Part shown: in pieces, positions 8,503 to 16,848 of the stretch
Layout: every line of letters begins with the position of its first letter
Position numbering within the stretch: position 1 is the stretch's first letter
Source of the DNA: Bacillus sp. 1NLA3E
GTDB lineage: Bacteria; Bacillota; Bacilli; Bacillales; Cytobacillaceae
NCBI RefSeq assembly: GCF_000242895.2
Contig: NC_021171.1
Coordinates: forward strand, 2,080,001 to 2,144,000
Direction of reading: 5' to 3'
Length of the DNA stretch: 64,000 bases
Translations under genes and position numbers: made by a program
Notes under the pieces: generated by a model
The model's database searches: none
What the model saw: only the letters and a program-made list of their open reading frames with translations
What the model was told of the DNA's origin: nothing

Positions 8503-9717
8503 CTACAGGATTCGAACGTCCTTTGCTAAGGTTCTTTTTTCAGTAAGAAAGTAAAGTAAGGCTAAAAGCGGCATAACAACTCCAATTAGAGATGTGAAAC
8601 TCCAACCTCCATGGGCATAAGACCAACCGCCCAAAGAAGAGCCAATTGCTCCGCCAATGAAGAATATAGACATGAAAAGCCCGTTCAATCGGCCTCTTGC
8701 TTCACTCCCCAATGAATAAATCGCCCGCTGTCCAAGCACAAGATTTCCTGATACGGCCGCATCCAGCATAATAGCGGCAAGAATGAGCAATGTGAGAGCG
8801 GTTGTTGAATTGCCTTGAAAAAGATATGCCAGCAAAAAAGACAAGGTGGCAATAATCATTGCCAGTCCGGTCAAAAATCCGGTCCAGCCTTTATCCGCAA
8901 GTCTTCCAGCTATAGGTGCTGCTATCGCGCCTCCCACACCTGCCAATGCAAACAATGCGATGCCTTGCTGGGACATTCCGAAATCATCCGCCAATCGTAA
9001 AGGAACCACAGTCCAAAACAGGCTAAAGGCTCCAAATAAACAAGCTTGATAAATGCCCCGGCGGCGCAATATAGGCGTTTGTTTTAAGAGGGAGCCTAAA
9101 GAGACAATTAATTTACCGTAGTTTATCGTTGGTGAAGGTCTACGCTCAGGGAGAATACGTGACAACAGAACCGTCAATAGAGCGATAGCAATCGCCGACA
9201 AAGCAAATACTGTTTGCCATCCCCAAATGCTGGTTATAAAGCTTGCCACTGGCCTGGCAAACATAATTCCGAGTAAGAGTCCACTCATCACGTTTCCGAC
9301 TACGCGGCCGCGCTGCCCTTCAGACGCTAAATGTGCTGCATAGGGAACCAGTATTTGGGCTACCACAGATCCCAGTCCAATAAACAGGGATGCAGTCAGG
9401 AAAAATAGCGCATTGGGGGCGAGTGTTGCCGCAAGCAATGCACATACCACAACAATAAGTGATACTGCCACGAGGCGCCGATTTTCAATAATGTCACTAA
9501 GCGGTACGATAAACAGCAACCCTGCAACATAACCGATTTGTGTTAAGGTGACAATTAATCCTGCTGCTGCGGAAGAAAGACCTATAGAGACACTGATTGG
9601 TCCTACCAGGGTTTGCGCATAATAAAGATTGGCAACGATAAGACCGCATGCGGACGCTAACAGAAACATAATCCAGCTTGAAATGCGTTTACCCTCGATA
9701 ACTTGATTAATTTGCAT
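8503..9717 (-). CDS. MFS transporter (multidrug-efflux type)
   Basis: A 404-residue major facilitator with 12 predicted membrane helices. The start M-Q-I-N-Q at 9717 follows GGGGAGG; the longer frame to 9765 lacks a ribosome site. The motif-A-like loop reads P-L-S-D-I-I-E-N-R-R, and an antiporter-type glycine-rich helix 5 (G-x-V-x-G-x-x-M-S-G-L-L-L-G) follows. Divergent from, and probably repressed by, the TetR regulator at 9928. The last codons (K-D-V-R-I-L-stop) run into a GTTCGAATCCTG segment resembling a tRNA T-loop, so the natural C-terminus may have been replaced. Substrate unknown. Confidence 0.85.
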   Translation of the reverse strand: MQINQVIEGKRISSWIMFLLASACGLIVANLYYAQTLVGPISVSIGLSSAAAGLIVTLTQIGYVAGLLFIVPLSDIIENRRLVAVSLIVVVCALLAATLAPNALFFLTASLFIGLGSVVAQILVPYAAHLASEGQRGRVVGNVMSGLLLGIMFARPVASFITSIWGWQTVFALSAIAIALLTVLLSRILPERRPSPTINYGKLIVSLGSLLKQTPILRRRGIYQACLFGAFSLFWTVVPLRLADDFGMSQQGIALFALAGVGGAIAAPIAGRLADKGWTGFLTGLAMIIATLSFLLAYLFQGNSTTALTLLILAAIMLDAAVSGNLVLGQRAIYSLGSEARGRLNGLFMSIFFIGGAIGSSLGGWSYAHGGWSFTSLIGVVMPLLALLYFLTEKRTLAKDVRIL

Positions 9718-9791
9718 AGTAATCCTCCCCATTTTCATTTTTTGTGTGTGAGGCAGGGCTAACAATATTCAGTACTGCCATCGCAAATTAA

Positions 9792-9904
9792 ATAATGTAC
9801 GTATAGTTTAGAAATTGATATTTAAATAATATACTGAACGTTCGGTTTTGTAAATGGCTATTTTTTCTTTTTGTTGAATATTTAGTATAATGGACGTATA
9901 GTTT
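9792..9904. promoter_or_regulatory. divergent promoter region with paired candidate TetR operators
   Basis: The 18-mer ATAATGTACGTATAGTTT (9792-9809) recurs as ATAATGGACGTATAGTTT (9887-9904), 17 of 18 identical and 95 bp apart, with one copy near each divergent gene. The right copy overlaps a TATAAT (9886-9891) 37 bases before the TetR start. A palindromic GAACGTTC lies between (9837-9844). This layout fits autoregulation and control of the pump by the TetR protein. Confidence 0.5.
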
Positions 9905-9927
9905 TTATTGTAAAGGGGAGGATTCGT

Positions 9928-10506
9928 GTGAATGCCAAAAGAGGACGTCCACGTAATGTTGAAACGCAAAAGTCTATCCTTTCTGCTTCATATGATTTGT
10001 TGTTGGAAAATGGCTTTGGAACGGTCACTGTTGAGAAAATTGCTGAGCGGGCCAGGGTTAGTAAAGCCACCATTTATAAATGGTGGCCCAACAAAGCAGC
10101 CGTTGTTATGGATGGCTTTTTATCTGCTGCTGCGGCAAGACTGCCGGTGCCCGACACGGGTTCAGTATTTAATGATATACTCATCCATGCCACTAGTTTA
10201 GCTCAGTTTTTGACTAGTCGGGAGGGTAAAATCATTAAGGAGCTGATTGGTGAAGGGCAATTTGATTCAGGGCTGGCGAAGGCATACCGGACCAGATACT
10301 TCCATCCTCGCCGGCTTGAAGCTAGACATCTTATGGAACGGGGGGTTCAGCGTGGGGAATTGAGGGGAAATCTCGATCTCGATTTAAGCATTGACCTCAT
10401 TTACGGGCCAATTTTCTATAGATTGCTTGTGATAGGTGAAAATTTGGATGATGTCTATGTTGAAAATTTAGTGAAATATTCATTTACAGGAATTAATTCG
10501 GATTGA
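9928..10506 (+). CDS. TetR/AcrR-family regulator
   Basis: 192 residues. The N-terminal DNA-binding domain is typical: T-V-E-K-I-A-E-R-A-R-V-S-K-A-T-I-Y-K-W-W-P-N-K (about 34-56). A TetR_C_11-like ligand domain follows with R-Y-F-H-P-R-R-L-E and I-Y-G-P-I-F-Y-R-L-L. The GTG start is set by AGGGGAGG at 9914-9921. Family members repress an adjacent pump until a ligand binds; here the pump is the divergent MFS gene. G+C is higher than in the flanking repeat-rich DNA, which suggests the pair arrived together. Confidence 0.88.
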   Translation: MNAKRGRPRNVETQKSILSASYDLLLENGFGTVTVEKIAERARVSKATIYKWWPNKAAVVMDGFLSAAAARLPVPDTGSVFNDILIHATSLAQFLTSREGKIIKELIGEGQFDSGLAKAYRTRYFHPRRLEARHLMERGVQRGELRGNLDLDLSIDLIYGPIFYRLLVIGENLDDVYVENLVKYSFTGINSD

Positions 10507-10537
10507 ATAGATACCCTAATCGAGGAGCTTTGCTTTA

Positions 10538-10831
10538 ATGATGAGGCGAATTCAAGAGATCGCTAAGGTAGATTTCGATGCCGTGTTCCCGCCGCCCGAA
10601 ATGCTTGGATACTCATTTTCATGTTGTTGTTCATCTTTTTGCTTATGCCATAATAGATGAAAGTGGTTTTGGTAAAGGAATTGAAACTGATTCTGAACAA
10701 GTGGCACTTGGATGGATACCATTAGAATTATTATTAAATATGACTTTTATCGAAAAGCTATGATACCTCATTTAATAAATTACGGTATTCGTAACGAAAT
10801 GACCCAAGCATACGTTGGGGATATGGATTAA
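10538..10831 (+). pseudogene. frameshifted C-terminal remnant, NUDIX-like
   Basis: Three frames in succession read as one protein end: E-I-A-K-V-D-F-D-A-V-F-P-P-P-E-M-L-G, then T-H-F-H-V-V-V-H-L-F-A-Y-A-I-I-D-E through L-G-W-I-P-L-E-L-L, then A-M-I-P-H-L-I-N-Y-G-I-R-N to a TAA at 10831. Two frameshifts (near 10605 and 10757) break it. A Trp-x-Pro-Leu close to the end is typical of NUDIX hydrolases (ADP-ribose pyrophosphatase type), but the Nudix box itself is absent, so the family is tentative. Confidence 0.5.
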
Positions 10832-10848
10832 TTAAAATATGAAAGTTA

Positions 10849-11010
10849 TTCAACTATCGGGCGCAATCATTGAATAAATGATTGCGTTACTTTATTTATA
10901 GGGTCATATAATTGAACAACACCTTTAAAGAAAATTGGATCTATATGTTAAATTTCGGAAGAGAATGTGAACTTTTGTACTTAAAGTAACGGATCAGTTT
11001 AGTGAAATAG
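10849..11010. repeat. dispersed repeat, copy E
   Basis: TATCGGGCGC with hairpin GCGCAATCATT / AATGATTGCG, a TAGGGTCATATAATTGAA segment, then the box TGTGAACTTTTGTACTTAAA and GTAACGGATCAGTTTAGTG. It has both modules in the same order as copy A. The DNA from 11010 to 11212 holds no supported gene. Confidence 0.72.
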
Positions 11011-11212
11011 GTAAAGTTTTATTTTTACAATTTTTTCTTCACGTTTTATAATAAAAGTATTTTCAAATGGGGTGGGTGGAATGTCTTTCCGTATTGTTCG
11101 AAGTAATTAGTTTTCGGGCTGGAAAAAAACACGTACCAGCTATAAAGGGAGGAGTCTGCCCTTTTTCGGAAACTAAAACTTGGAACAGTGTAGGTTAGTC
11201 ATTCTAATTGGG

Positions 11213-11247
11213 TAGCCAAGTCACTGCGATGTATCTTGGCTTTTTTA
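11213..11247 (+). terminator. terminator-like hairpin just upstream of the methyltransferase gene
   Basis: AGCCAAG pairs with CTTGGCT followed by TTTTTT. It lies only 25 bases before the next start codon and could be an attenuator or the end of an upstream transcript. Confidence 0.5.
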
Positions 11248-11271
11248 CATTTGAAAGGTAGGTTCATATAA

Positions 11272-12012
11272 ATGAATGAATTAGAATTTTATGATAAGGT
11301 TGGAAAAATAAACGGCTGGGACTTTAGTAAATTAAGTGTAACAACTGAAGGTGTTAAGTGGGAATTTTACGAAGAAGTAACGAAAAGATGCAAAAGTTCG
11401 GATATTCTCTTGGACGTTGGCACAGGCGGAGGAGAAAATGTATTAAGAATCGCTTCTTCATTGCTTTTCCTGGTTGGAGTTGATTTATCAAGTGGAATGA
11501 TGGAAACGGCTCAATCCAATCTTAAAAAATCAGAAGTGCCAAACGTGCGATTTTCCCAAATGTCTTCTGATAATTTACAATTCCCCACTGGTTTTTTTGA
11601 TGTCATCTCAAGCTGTCACGCACCGTTTATTTCAAACGAAATAGCCAAGGTATTAAAAAACGGCGGGATTTTTTTAACACAGCAAGTAAGTGAAGCTGAC
11701 AAATTAAATTTAAAGACAGCTTTTGAGCGGGGACAAAATTTTGGAGAAGTCGATGGGGCGTTAAAAGAAAGATATATAAAAGAACTGAAAGCAGCTGGTT
11801 TTACTGAAGTTCAATCTTTTGATTACGATGCTATTGATTACTATCAAAGACCAGAGGACCTGATATTCTTACTTAAACATACACCAATCATTCCTGATTT
11901 TGGTCAGGGAGGGAACGATTTGGTTATTCTGAGCGATTTCATCGAAAACAATCGAACCGAAAAAGGAATCAGTACAAATTCCAAAAGGTTCCTGATTATA
12001 GCCAACAAATAA
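11272..12012 (+). CDS. class I SAM-dependent methyltransferase
   Basis: 246 residues. SAM-binding motif I is D-V-G-T-G-G-G-E at 48-55, followed by a V-D-L-S segment (acidic end of strand 2) and a central Methyltransf_11/25 core (F-D-V-I-S-S, then V-L-K-N-G-G-I-F). The C-terminal ~90 residues are less conserved and probably set the substrate, which cannot be told from sequence. GAAAGGTAGG lies upstream of the ATG. It is a single gene between repeat copy E and the inverted-repeat-bounded unit at 12.05-12.87 kb. Confidence 0.8.
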   Translation: MNELEFYDKVGKINGWDFSKLSVTTEGVKWEFYEEVTKRCKSSDILLDVGTGGGENVLRIASSLLFLVGVDLSSGMMETAQSNLKKSEVPNVRFSQMSSDNLQFPTGFFDVISSCHAPFISNEIAKVLKNGGIFLTQQVSEADKLNLKTAFERGQNFGEVDGALKERYIKELKAAGFTEVQSFDYDAIDYYQRPEDLIFLLKHTPIIPDFGQGGNDLVILSDFIENNRTEKGISTNSKRFLIIANK

Positions 12013-12046
12013 ATACAACAGACAACTTGCTTTTGGATAAGTTGAA

Positions 12047-12088
12047 TAAAAAGGTTCGTCTTTTGATAACGGGTTCCGTTTCTTATCG
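12047..12088. repeat. left arm of an 820-bp inverted-repeat pair
   Basis: This 40-base segment, with core TAACGGGTTCCGTT, recurs in inverse orientation at 12831-12872 with about 80% identity. The pair brackets a single small membrane-protein gene with its terminator. Confidence 0.6.
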
Positions 12089-12155
12089 CAAAACCTGAAA
12101 ATGCATCCGAAAATGTAACCCAATTTGTACCGTGTTTTGTATCTGTTTTTATTAT

Positions 12156-12197
12156 AAAAGAAATGGCTCAGTATAGTGAAACTGAGCCACTTCTTTT
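12156..12197. terminator. strong hairpin terminator
   Basis: AAAAGAAATGGCTCAGT pairs with ACTGAGCCACTTCTTTT (one mismatch). It serves the convergent genes on both sides. Confidence 0.75.
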
Positions 12198-12251
12198 ATT
12201 GCTTTCTATTAGTTTGTTAAACTAACGCCCCCTTTTACTCGAATAAGGGGC

Positions 12252-12500
12252 TTATAGTCCTCCGTACATCAAACCTATAACATATATTATAAATCCACCT
12301 ACAAGTATTCCTAATATTGTAATTGAAGTTGTCTTGGGTTTCCCTTTTTCACTCAATAAGGCAGTCAGCAAAGCTAGAATTGCACCAGTAATTAAGACGT
12401 TGGTTCCTACAAACCCACTAACCTTTCCTCTCATAAGGAAAAGTAATATAAAAGTAACCCCTATAATTCCGATAGATACCCAACCTAGGTACTTTCTCAA
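12252..12500 (-). CDS. small three-helix membrane protein
   Basis: 82 residues read from a TTG at 12500, six bases after GGGAGAGG; a TTG at 12515 would place the ribosome site inside the gene. Three hydrophobic segments cover almost the whole length: W-V-S-I-G-I-I-G-V-T-F-I-L-L-F, V-L-I-T-G-A-I-L-A-L-L and I-L-G-I-L-V-G-G-F-I-I-Y-V-I. A short basic loop (S-E-K-G-K-P-K-T-T) sits before the last. Function unknown. Confidence 0.6.
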   Translation of the reverse strand: MRKYLGWVSIGIIGVTFILLFLMRGKVSGFVGTNVLITGAILALLTALLSEKGKPKTTSITILGILVGGFIIYVIGLMYGGL

Positions 12501-12668
12501 TTTAACCTCTCCCAAAGATATTATATTTCATAATCCTGCCAGTTAGCTTAATTACATTTTTTCACAAACCTTATTTCATTTTAACATAAATATCCAATTA
12601 TATTTAGACTTAACATTCAGTCTAATCATTTTTAATAAGACGATTTGTATATCAAAATGTAGGTTAAT

Positions 12669-12702
12669 TTGTAGGGGTACAACAACCAGTGTACCCTTAC
12701 AA
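12669..12702. terminator. inverted repeat, possible terminator
   Basis: TTGTAGGGGTACA pairs with TGTACCCTTACAA. A second hairpin (AAAATGAGTG... / ..GCACTCATTTT) lies at 12768-12807. The rest of 12501-12830 shows no gene. Confidence 0.5.
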
Positions 12703-12830
12703 TTTGGTATGCATTTTCCTATACAAATTTTAGTGTAATCTCCGCACAAATCGCTTCACATCATAAAAAAATGAGTGACAAATTCATAAACAATTAGGCA
12801 CTCATTTTACTTTACATTTTTAATGTTTGA

Positions 12831-12872
12831 GATAGGTAACGGAACCCGTTAGTCTTTTGACGACCTTTTTTT
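12831..12872. repeat. right arm of the 820-bp inverted-repeat pair
   Basis: Inverse of the 12047-12088 segment, with core TAACGGAACCCGTTA and a flanking GTCTTTTGACGACC. Confidence 0.6.
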
Positions 12873-12914
12873 AGTGCGAGTAAACAGAACTTCAGAATGT
12901 TTACTCCGTACACT

Positions 12915-12947
12915 AGATTGTGAAAGAATGTACTTAAAGTAACGGGG
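12915..12947. repeat. dispersed repeat, copy F1 (interrupted by the intron)
   Basis: The box ATTGTGAAAGAATGTACTTA then AAGTAACGGG is cut by the intron. The sequence resumes after the intron as TAGTTAAAGAGGAACG, matching the GTTTAGTTGAAGAAGGAA that follows the box in copy L. Confidence 0.7.
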
Positions 12948-13460
12948 TGCGTGTGCGGCCGAGCCTAGGTCGTATCATATAGCGGGTGGGATTCCCGTCG
13001 AGTAAGAACTAGCCATTCGCTCGTAGCGAGTCTTGGAGGGCTAAAGGTAACTTTAGTCTTTAAGCGTAGACAGTTAGGTAGCGGGCCGAAAGCCAAATGG
13101 TTGAAGGGATTGAGCTCCATAATGTTAGTAAACCGAGAGGGCTGATGCGTTACGCACAGCAGAAAGCTACATTTTATCTTTCGTTAAAGGCAAGAAGGGT
13201 AAAACCTCTCTGGAGTCAGAGACCTTGGCACGTTATACATTGATATGATACGGCAACTCGGGAGACCCTACCGGTCTTTTCTTTTTTTAGAAGAGTATGG
13301 TTTACAAGCGATAATAAGCAAGGATACCAAATGCCGTGTAGGGAGTCGGATAGCAGCGTAGTACCAATGAAGTTGGGTAATGCCGATGGAGGAAAGGCTA
13401 GCTACCAGTTATCACCCATACTAGGGACACATTTACTACACACAGAGGTAGGTATAATAA

Positions 13461-14788
13461 ATGGAAACAAAACTACTAAGGATAGCAGAATTAGCAAAAT
13501 CTGATCCTAAAATGAAATTTACATCTCTTGCACATCTATTAAATAAGAAACATTAGTTCAATGTCATCTTGAACTACCCAATAAGAAGGCAGCTGGGATT
13601 AATGGTACAACCAAAGAGCAATACGGTGAGAGTTTAGAAGAAAACATAGAGGAATTAGTAAGTAGGCTCAAAAGCAAAAGTTATCGTCCTGTTCCAGTAA
13701 GGAGAATGTATATTCCAAAACTCAATTCAAACAAGAAAAGACCATTGGGAATACCAGAGCATGAAGATAAAATTGTTCAAAAAGGCACTACAAAGATACT
13801 AAATACCATCTATGAAAATGATTTTCTAGATTGTTCCTTTGGATTCCGCCCAAATCGCAACTGCCATGATGCGTTGAAAATACTGAACTATTATATTGAA
13901 AAAAGGGCAGTAAATTATGTAGTAGATGTAGATATCAAAGGTTTCTTCGACAACGTTGACCACACATGGATGATGGAGTTCTTAAAACTGCGAATCGCTG
14001 ACCCTAACCTACTAAGGATAATTGGTAGGTTTCTTAAAGGTGGATACATGGAGGAAGGTAAGAAATATAAAACAGGCAGTGGCACACCGCAAGGTGGAGT
14101 AATATCTCCGATATTAGCCAATGTATACCTCCATTATGTCCTCGACTTATGGTTTGAGAAAAGGGTAAGGAAACAGTGCAAAGGACAAGCATACATAGTG
14201 AGATATGCAGATGATTTTGTTTGTTGTTTTCAATATAAGAGTGAAGCCCAGCAATTCTTCCATTCATTGAAGTTGAGATTAAAGAAATTCAATCTAGAAA
14301 TAGCTGAGGATAAAACCAAAATTATACCTTTCGGGCGGTTTGCGGAGCAGAATGCAAATCAACAGGGAAGAAGTAAACCAGCAACTTTTGATTTCCTTGG
14401 GTTTACACACTATTGCGGTAAAAGTAAACAAGGGAAATTTCGAGTAAAACGGAAAACAAGCAGGAAGAAAGTCCAAGGTAAACTAAAAGAAACGAAAGAA
14501 TGGCTGAAGAGTAATAGGAGTAAAGATATTCATATGATTATGGATAGATTTAAACGCTCACTAATAGGATATTACAACTATTATTGCATCACTGATAATA
14601 CCCAAATTGTTTACAACTTTAAAGACAAAATCGAAAAGTTATTGTTCAAATGGCTCAATAGAAGAAGTCAAAGGAAATCCTTTACATGGGATAAATTCAG
14701 TCTATTTCTTAAAAAGTATCCACTTCCATTACCAAGAATTAAAGTGAATATATATAATTTAAGAAAAGAGATTAGCTACATTCTGTAA
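13461..14788 (+). pseudogene. ltrA: group II intron reverse transcriptase/maturase, frameshifted
   Basis: The ATG at 13461 (M-E-T-K-L-L-R-I-A-E-L-A-K) opens the usual N-terminus but stops at a TAG at 13554. The protein continues in another frame from about 13550 (L-V-Q-C-H-L-E-L-P-N-K-K-A) to 14788. One missing base in the AAGAAAC run would restore K-K-T-L-V-Q-C-H. Downstream all RT blocks are present, including the catalytic Y-A-D-D, G-T-P-Q-G-G-V-I-S-P and F-L-G-F. Maturase domain X ends at W-L-N-R-R-S-Q-R-K-S-F-x-W. There is no HNH endonuclease domain, as in several bacterial intron classes. A sequencing error in the homopolymer cannot be excluded. Confidence 0.85.
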
Positions 14789-14802
14789 ATGATAACTAGG
14801 AG

Positions 14803-14835
14803 GAGCCGTGTGCATTAATAGTGCAAGCACGGTTC
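14803..14835 (+). ncRNA. group II intron domain V
   Basis: A 33-nt hairpin beginning GAGCCGTGTGC and ending GCACGGTTC with the two-base bulge position occupied. This is the catalytic core of the ribozyme and is well preserved, so the RNA may still be splicing-competent even if the maturase gene is broken. Confidence 0.85.
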
Positions 14836-14892
14836 TGTGAGAGGGGTGGAGTACGATTTACCGCAAGGTAGAAAGGCTCCCTTCTACTCGAC

Positions 14893-15095
14893 TAGTTAAA
14901 GAGGAACGAAAGTGATTTTAGGGCAGAAGCCATATTTTAGTTATTCCATTATAGGGCGCAAATCTGAAACAAGAGATGCGCATATTTTTGTTAGGGTTAA
15001 GATTGGAAACAACTCCTTGATATTAAGGTAAAAGTTTAGAAGAAATTGTGAAATTCTACACTTAAAGTAACGATCAGAATAGTGAAAGAAGGAAA
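14893..15095. repeat. dispersed repeat, copy F2
   Basis: The resumed half of copy F1, then CATATTTTAGTTATTCCAT, a GGGCGC hairpin (GCGCAAATCT / AGAGATGCGC), and a second box (TTGTGAAATTCTACACTTAA). About 150 bases are more than 90% identical to copy L at 20.69-20.83 kb. Confidence 0.75.
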
Positions 15096-15178
15096 TTATT
15101 AAAAAAATAACTTTAAAAACCAATTGTGATTCAGAATATTTACCAGGAATATTAATTCGATAATGAAGGAGGACAAAT

Positions 15179-15498
15179 ATGAGCAAATTTGGATTGTATA
15201 ATAAGTTTAAAATAAAAGAAGGCGAACGTGACACATAAGTAGATATTCTGTTGGAGGTGGCAGAATGGATGGGGAATTTGGATGAATGAGAGATATATCA
15301 TGTAAATATATCTGATGATGAATCAAATTCTGTTTTTGTTTATGAAGTGTGGAGCAATGAAAATGCTCATCAATTATCATTATCACTTGAATCTACTCAA
15401 ACATTAATCATGCGTGCAAAGCAATTATTTTAGGAATAGAAAGAATCAGTACCTTAACACTAAGAGGAGGAAAGTGTGTTTCAACTGATTCTTATTAA
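15179..15498 (+). pseudogene. antibiotic-biosynthesis-monooxygenase (ABM) family remnant
   Basis: Starts with a perfect AAGGAGGA ribosome site and M-S-K-F-G-L-Y-N-K-F-K-I-K-E-G, typical of small ABM-domain proteins. Stops in frame at TAA (15236-15238) and TGA (about 15287) interrupt D-T-(stop)-V-D-I-L-L and L-D-E-(stop)-E-I-Y. The middle is good (V-F-V-Y-E-V-W-S-N-E-N-A-H). A frameshift near 15430 then leads to I-E-R-I-S-T-L-T-L-R-G-G-K to the stop at 15498. Recent decay is evident because the remaining codons are well conserved. Confidence 0.75.
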
Positions 15499-15655
15499 AC
15501 AATGTGCGTTGCTTAAGTTCCAGCGCCCATTTGGCGGCTTTTTATTTTCCCACGCCCATTCCTACTATATTTTTCGGTTTCACTTTTTACTTGAATCGGA
15601 ATTTAATTTTAAAAAAAGCCAATAATAAAAACAAAATGAAATAAGGAGGGTTCGA

Positions 15656-16129
15656 ATGGGATTTGCGATTTTTTTCTTTCTTGCTTGGCTTATTATTGGA
15701 ACATTTTTTATGATACGTAAGGAATTGAGCATTGTGGAAAATACTTTGATTTTCTTAATTTCACTTATTGTCATTATAAATGTTTCTTGGATTAGCACAG
15801 AAGAGATGAAGATGATTAATCTAACAAAAAGTAGTATCAATTACACGGCATATATATTTAACAGAAGTATAATATTGCCGCTATTGTTGTTAGTGCAATT
15901 AAATATTCTTTTGAAAAGTAAAACTTTTACCAAGAAAGTTTTAATCATCTTTACAAGTTTAATGGTTATGCTAGGTTTGAGTGTTCTCTCCACCTACTTT
16001 AATCTCACTAACTACATAAAATGGAATTTGTTCTACGATGGAATATATTATTTAATTCTTCAACTAATCGCTTATTATTCCTATAGATTATTTAAAAAAG
16101 TAAATAAAAATGTGGTGGAATATTCATGA
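15656..16129 (+). CDS. four-helix membrane protein
   Basis: 157 residues; ATG at 15656 after AAGGAGGG. Four or five hydrophobic segments (about 2-17, 25-45, 60-80, 90-108, 118-135) and a basic C-terminus. No recognised family. It overlaps the next gene by ATGA (4 bases), so the two are translationally coupled and probably work together. Confidence 0.6.
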   Translation: MGFAIFFFLAWLIIGTFFMIRKELSIVENTLIFLISLIVIINVSWISTEEMKMINLTKSSINYTAYIFNRSIILPLLLLVQLNILLKSKTFTKKVLIIFTSLMVMLGLSVLSTYFNLTNYIKWNLFYDGIYYLILQLIAYYSYRLFKKVNKNVVEYS

Positions 16130-16629
16130 TACCCTGGGAACATTTCGATAAAAATGAAATTTATATCATAGTGATGTTAGTAATAGCTTATTCTGCATTA
16201 TTTCTTCTGCCAAAAAAGCTTCCACCTAATATTACACTTTTATTTCTAGTATGGGGATTTGCCAGCTCAACTTTATTTGATTTTACAATTGGTGGAGGTT
16301 TACTTGATTTTTATAAAGTAAATGATTCAAATCGGTATGAATTATCAGATGTCCTATCCTATTTTTTATTTGCTACGTTTGGTTATTTTTTTGTTTATTT
16401 TTTTGAAAGGTTTAACATTAACAAAAAAAGCTTTGTTTTTTATGTTATTGGGTGGATGATAGTCGGACTTTTTATGGAAAAGGTATCTACATGGATGGGA
16501 GTAACACAATACCAAAATGGGTACAAGCTCCCCTATTCTGTAGCGGTATTCTTAGTGGTTCAAACCACAACGGGTCTTTACTATGAATGGATAAAGAAGA
16601 GGGAGAAGGTCCGAATCCAACCTACCTAA
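16126..16629 (+). CDS. CBO0543-type membrane protein
   Basis: 167 residues with five predicted membrane helices. The layout (an N-terminal helix, a short loop K-K-L-P-P-N, then helices ending in Y-Y-E-W-I-K-K-R) is like the CBO0543 family of clostridial and bacillar integral membrane proteins of unknown function. Start codon shared with the upstream stop (ATGA). A terminator-like AAAACTCC...GGGAGCCTTG follows. Confidence 0.6.
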   Translation: MIPWEHFDKNEIYIIVMLVIAYSALFLLPKKLPPNITLLFLVWGFASSTLFDFTIGGGLLDFYKVNDSNRYELSDVLSYFLFATFGYFFVYFFERFNINKKSFVFYVIGWMIVGLFMEKVSTWMGVTQYQNGYKLPYSVAVFLVVQTTTGLYYEWIKKREKVRIQPT

Positions 16630-16672
16630 TGAAAAACTCCTCAACAAAGGGAGCCTTGATTTTTATCTCTAA

Positions 16673-16803
16673 GATTGTAAAAAATCACACTTAAACAACC
16701 GGGTGCTTATCTTCAATAAGATCTTCCATAATCGGGCGCGTTTCAACAATAAGTGGGATACGCATTTTTCTTATTGAAGTAAAAGGGAAGTTTAGCTGAA
16801 GAA
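16673..16803. repeat. dispersed repeat, copy H
   Basis: Box variant TTGTAAAAAATCACACTTAA, then CAACCGGGTGC, and a second GGGCGC hairpin start (CGGGCGCGTTTC...GGATACGC). Ends with GGAAGTTTAGCTGAAGAAC. It lies directly upstream of the next gene's leader. Confidence 0.65.
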
Positions 16804-16848
16804 CAAACTCTCGATAGAATAACAGTCTAAATATAAAAGGAGGTTAAT

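Larger units (their letters stand above)
12948..14892 (+). mobile_element. group II intron
   Basis: The 5' end is GTGCG-type (12948 or 12954). About 500 bases of structured non-coding RNA (domains I-III) follow, then the maturase gene, and a textbook domain V hairpin at 14803-14835 (GAGCCGTGTGC...GCACGGTTC with an AGC triad). The 3' end is in CTACTCGAC near 14892. The exact ends are uncertain by a few bases. It sits inside a copy of the dispersed repeat rather than in a gene. Confidence 0.85.

Noticed and set aside
8212-8529. 105-codon open frame and a reverse 64-codon frame over 8.3-8.5 kb
   Set aside because: They read through a repeat copy, a terminator and a tRNA remnant; the peptide R-G-S-I-P-L-G is the usual false translation of a tRNA T-arm.
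9837-9844. GAACGTTC upstream of the MFS gene as a LexA box
   Set aside because: The four-base spacer between GAAC and GTTC is missing, so it does not fit the Bacillus SOS operator.
11067-11199. Possible 43-codon frame upstream of the methyltransferase gene
   Set aside because: GGGGTGGG overlaps the start and the composition is not convincing; probably a remnant or chance.
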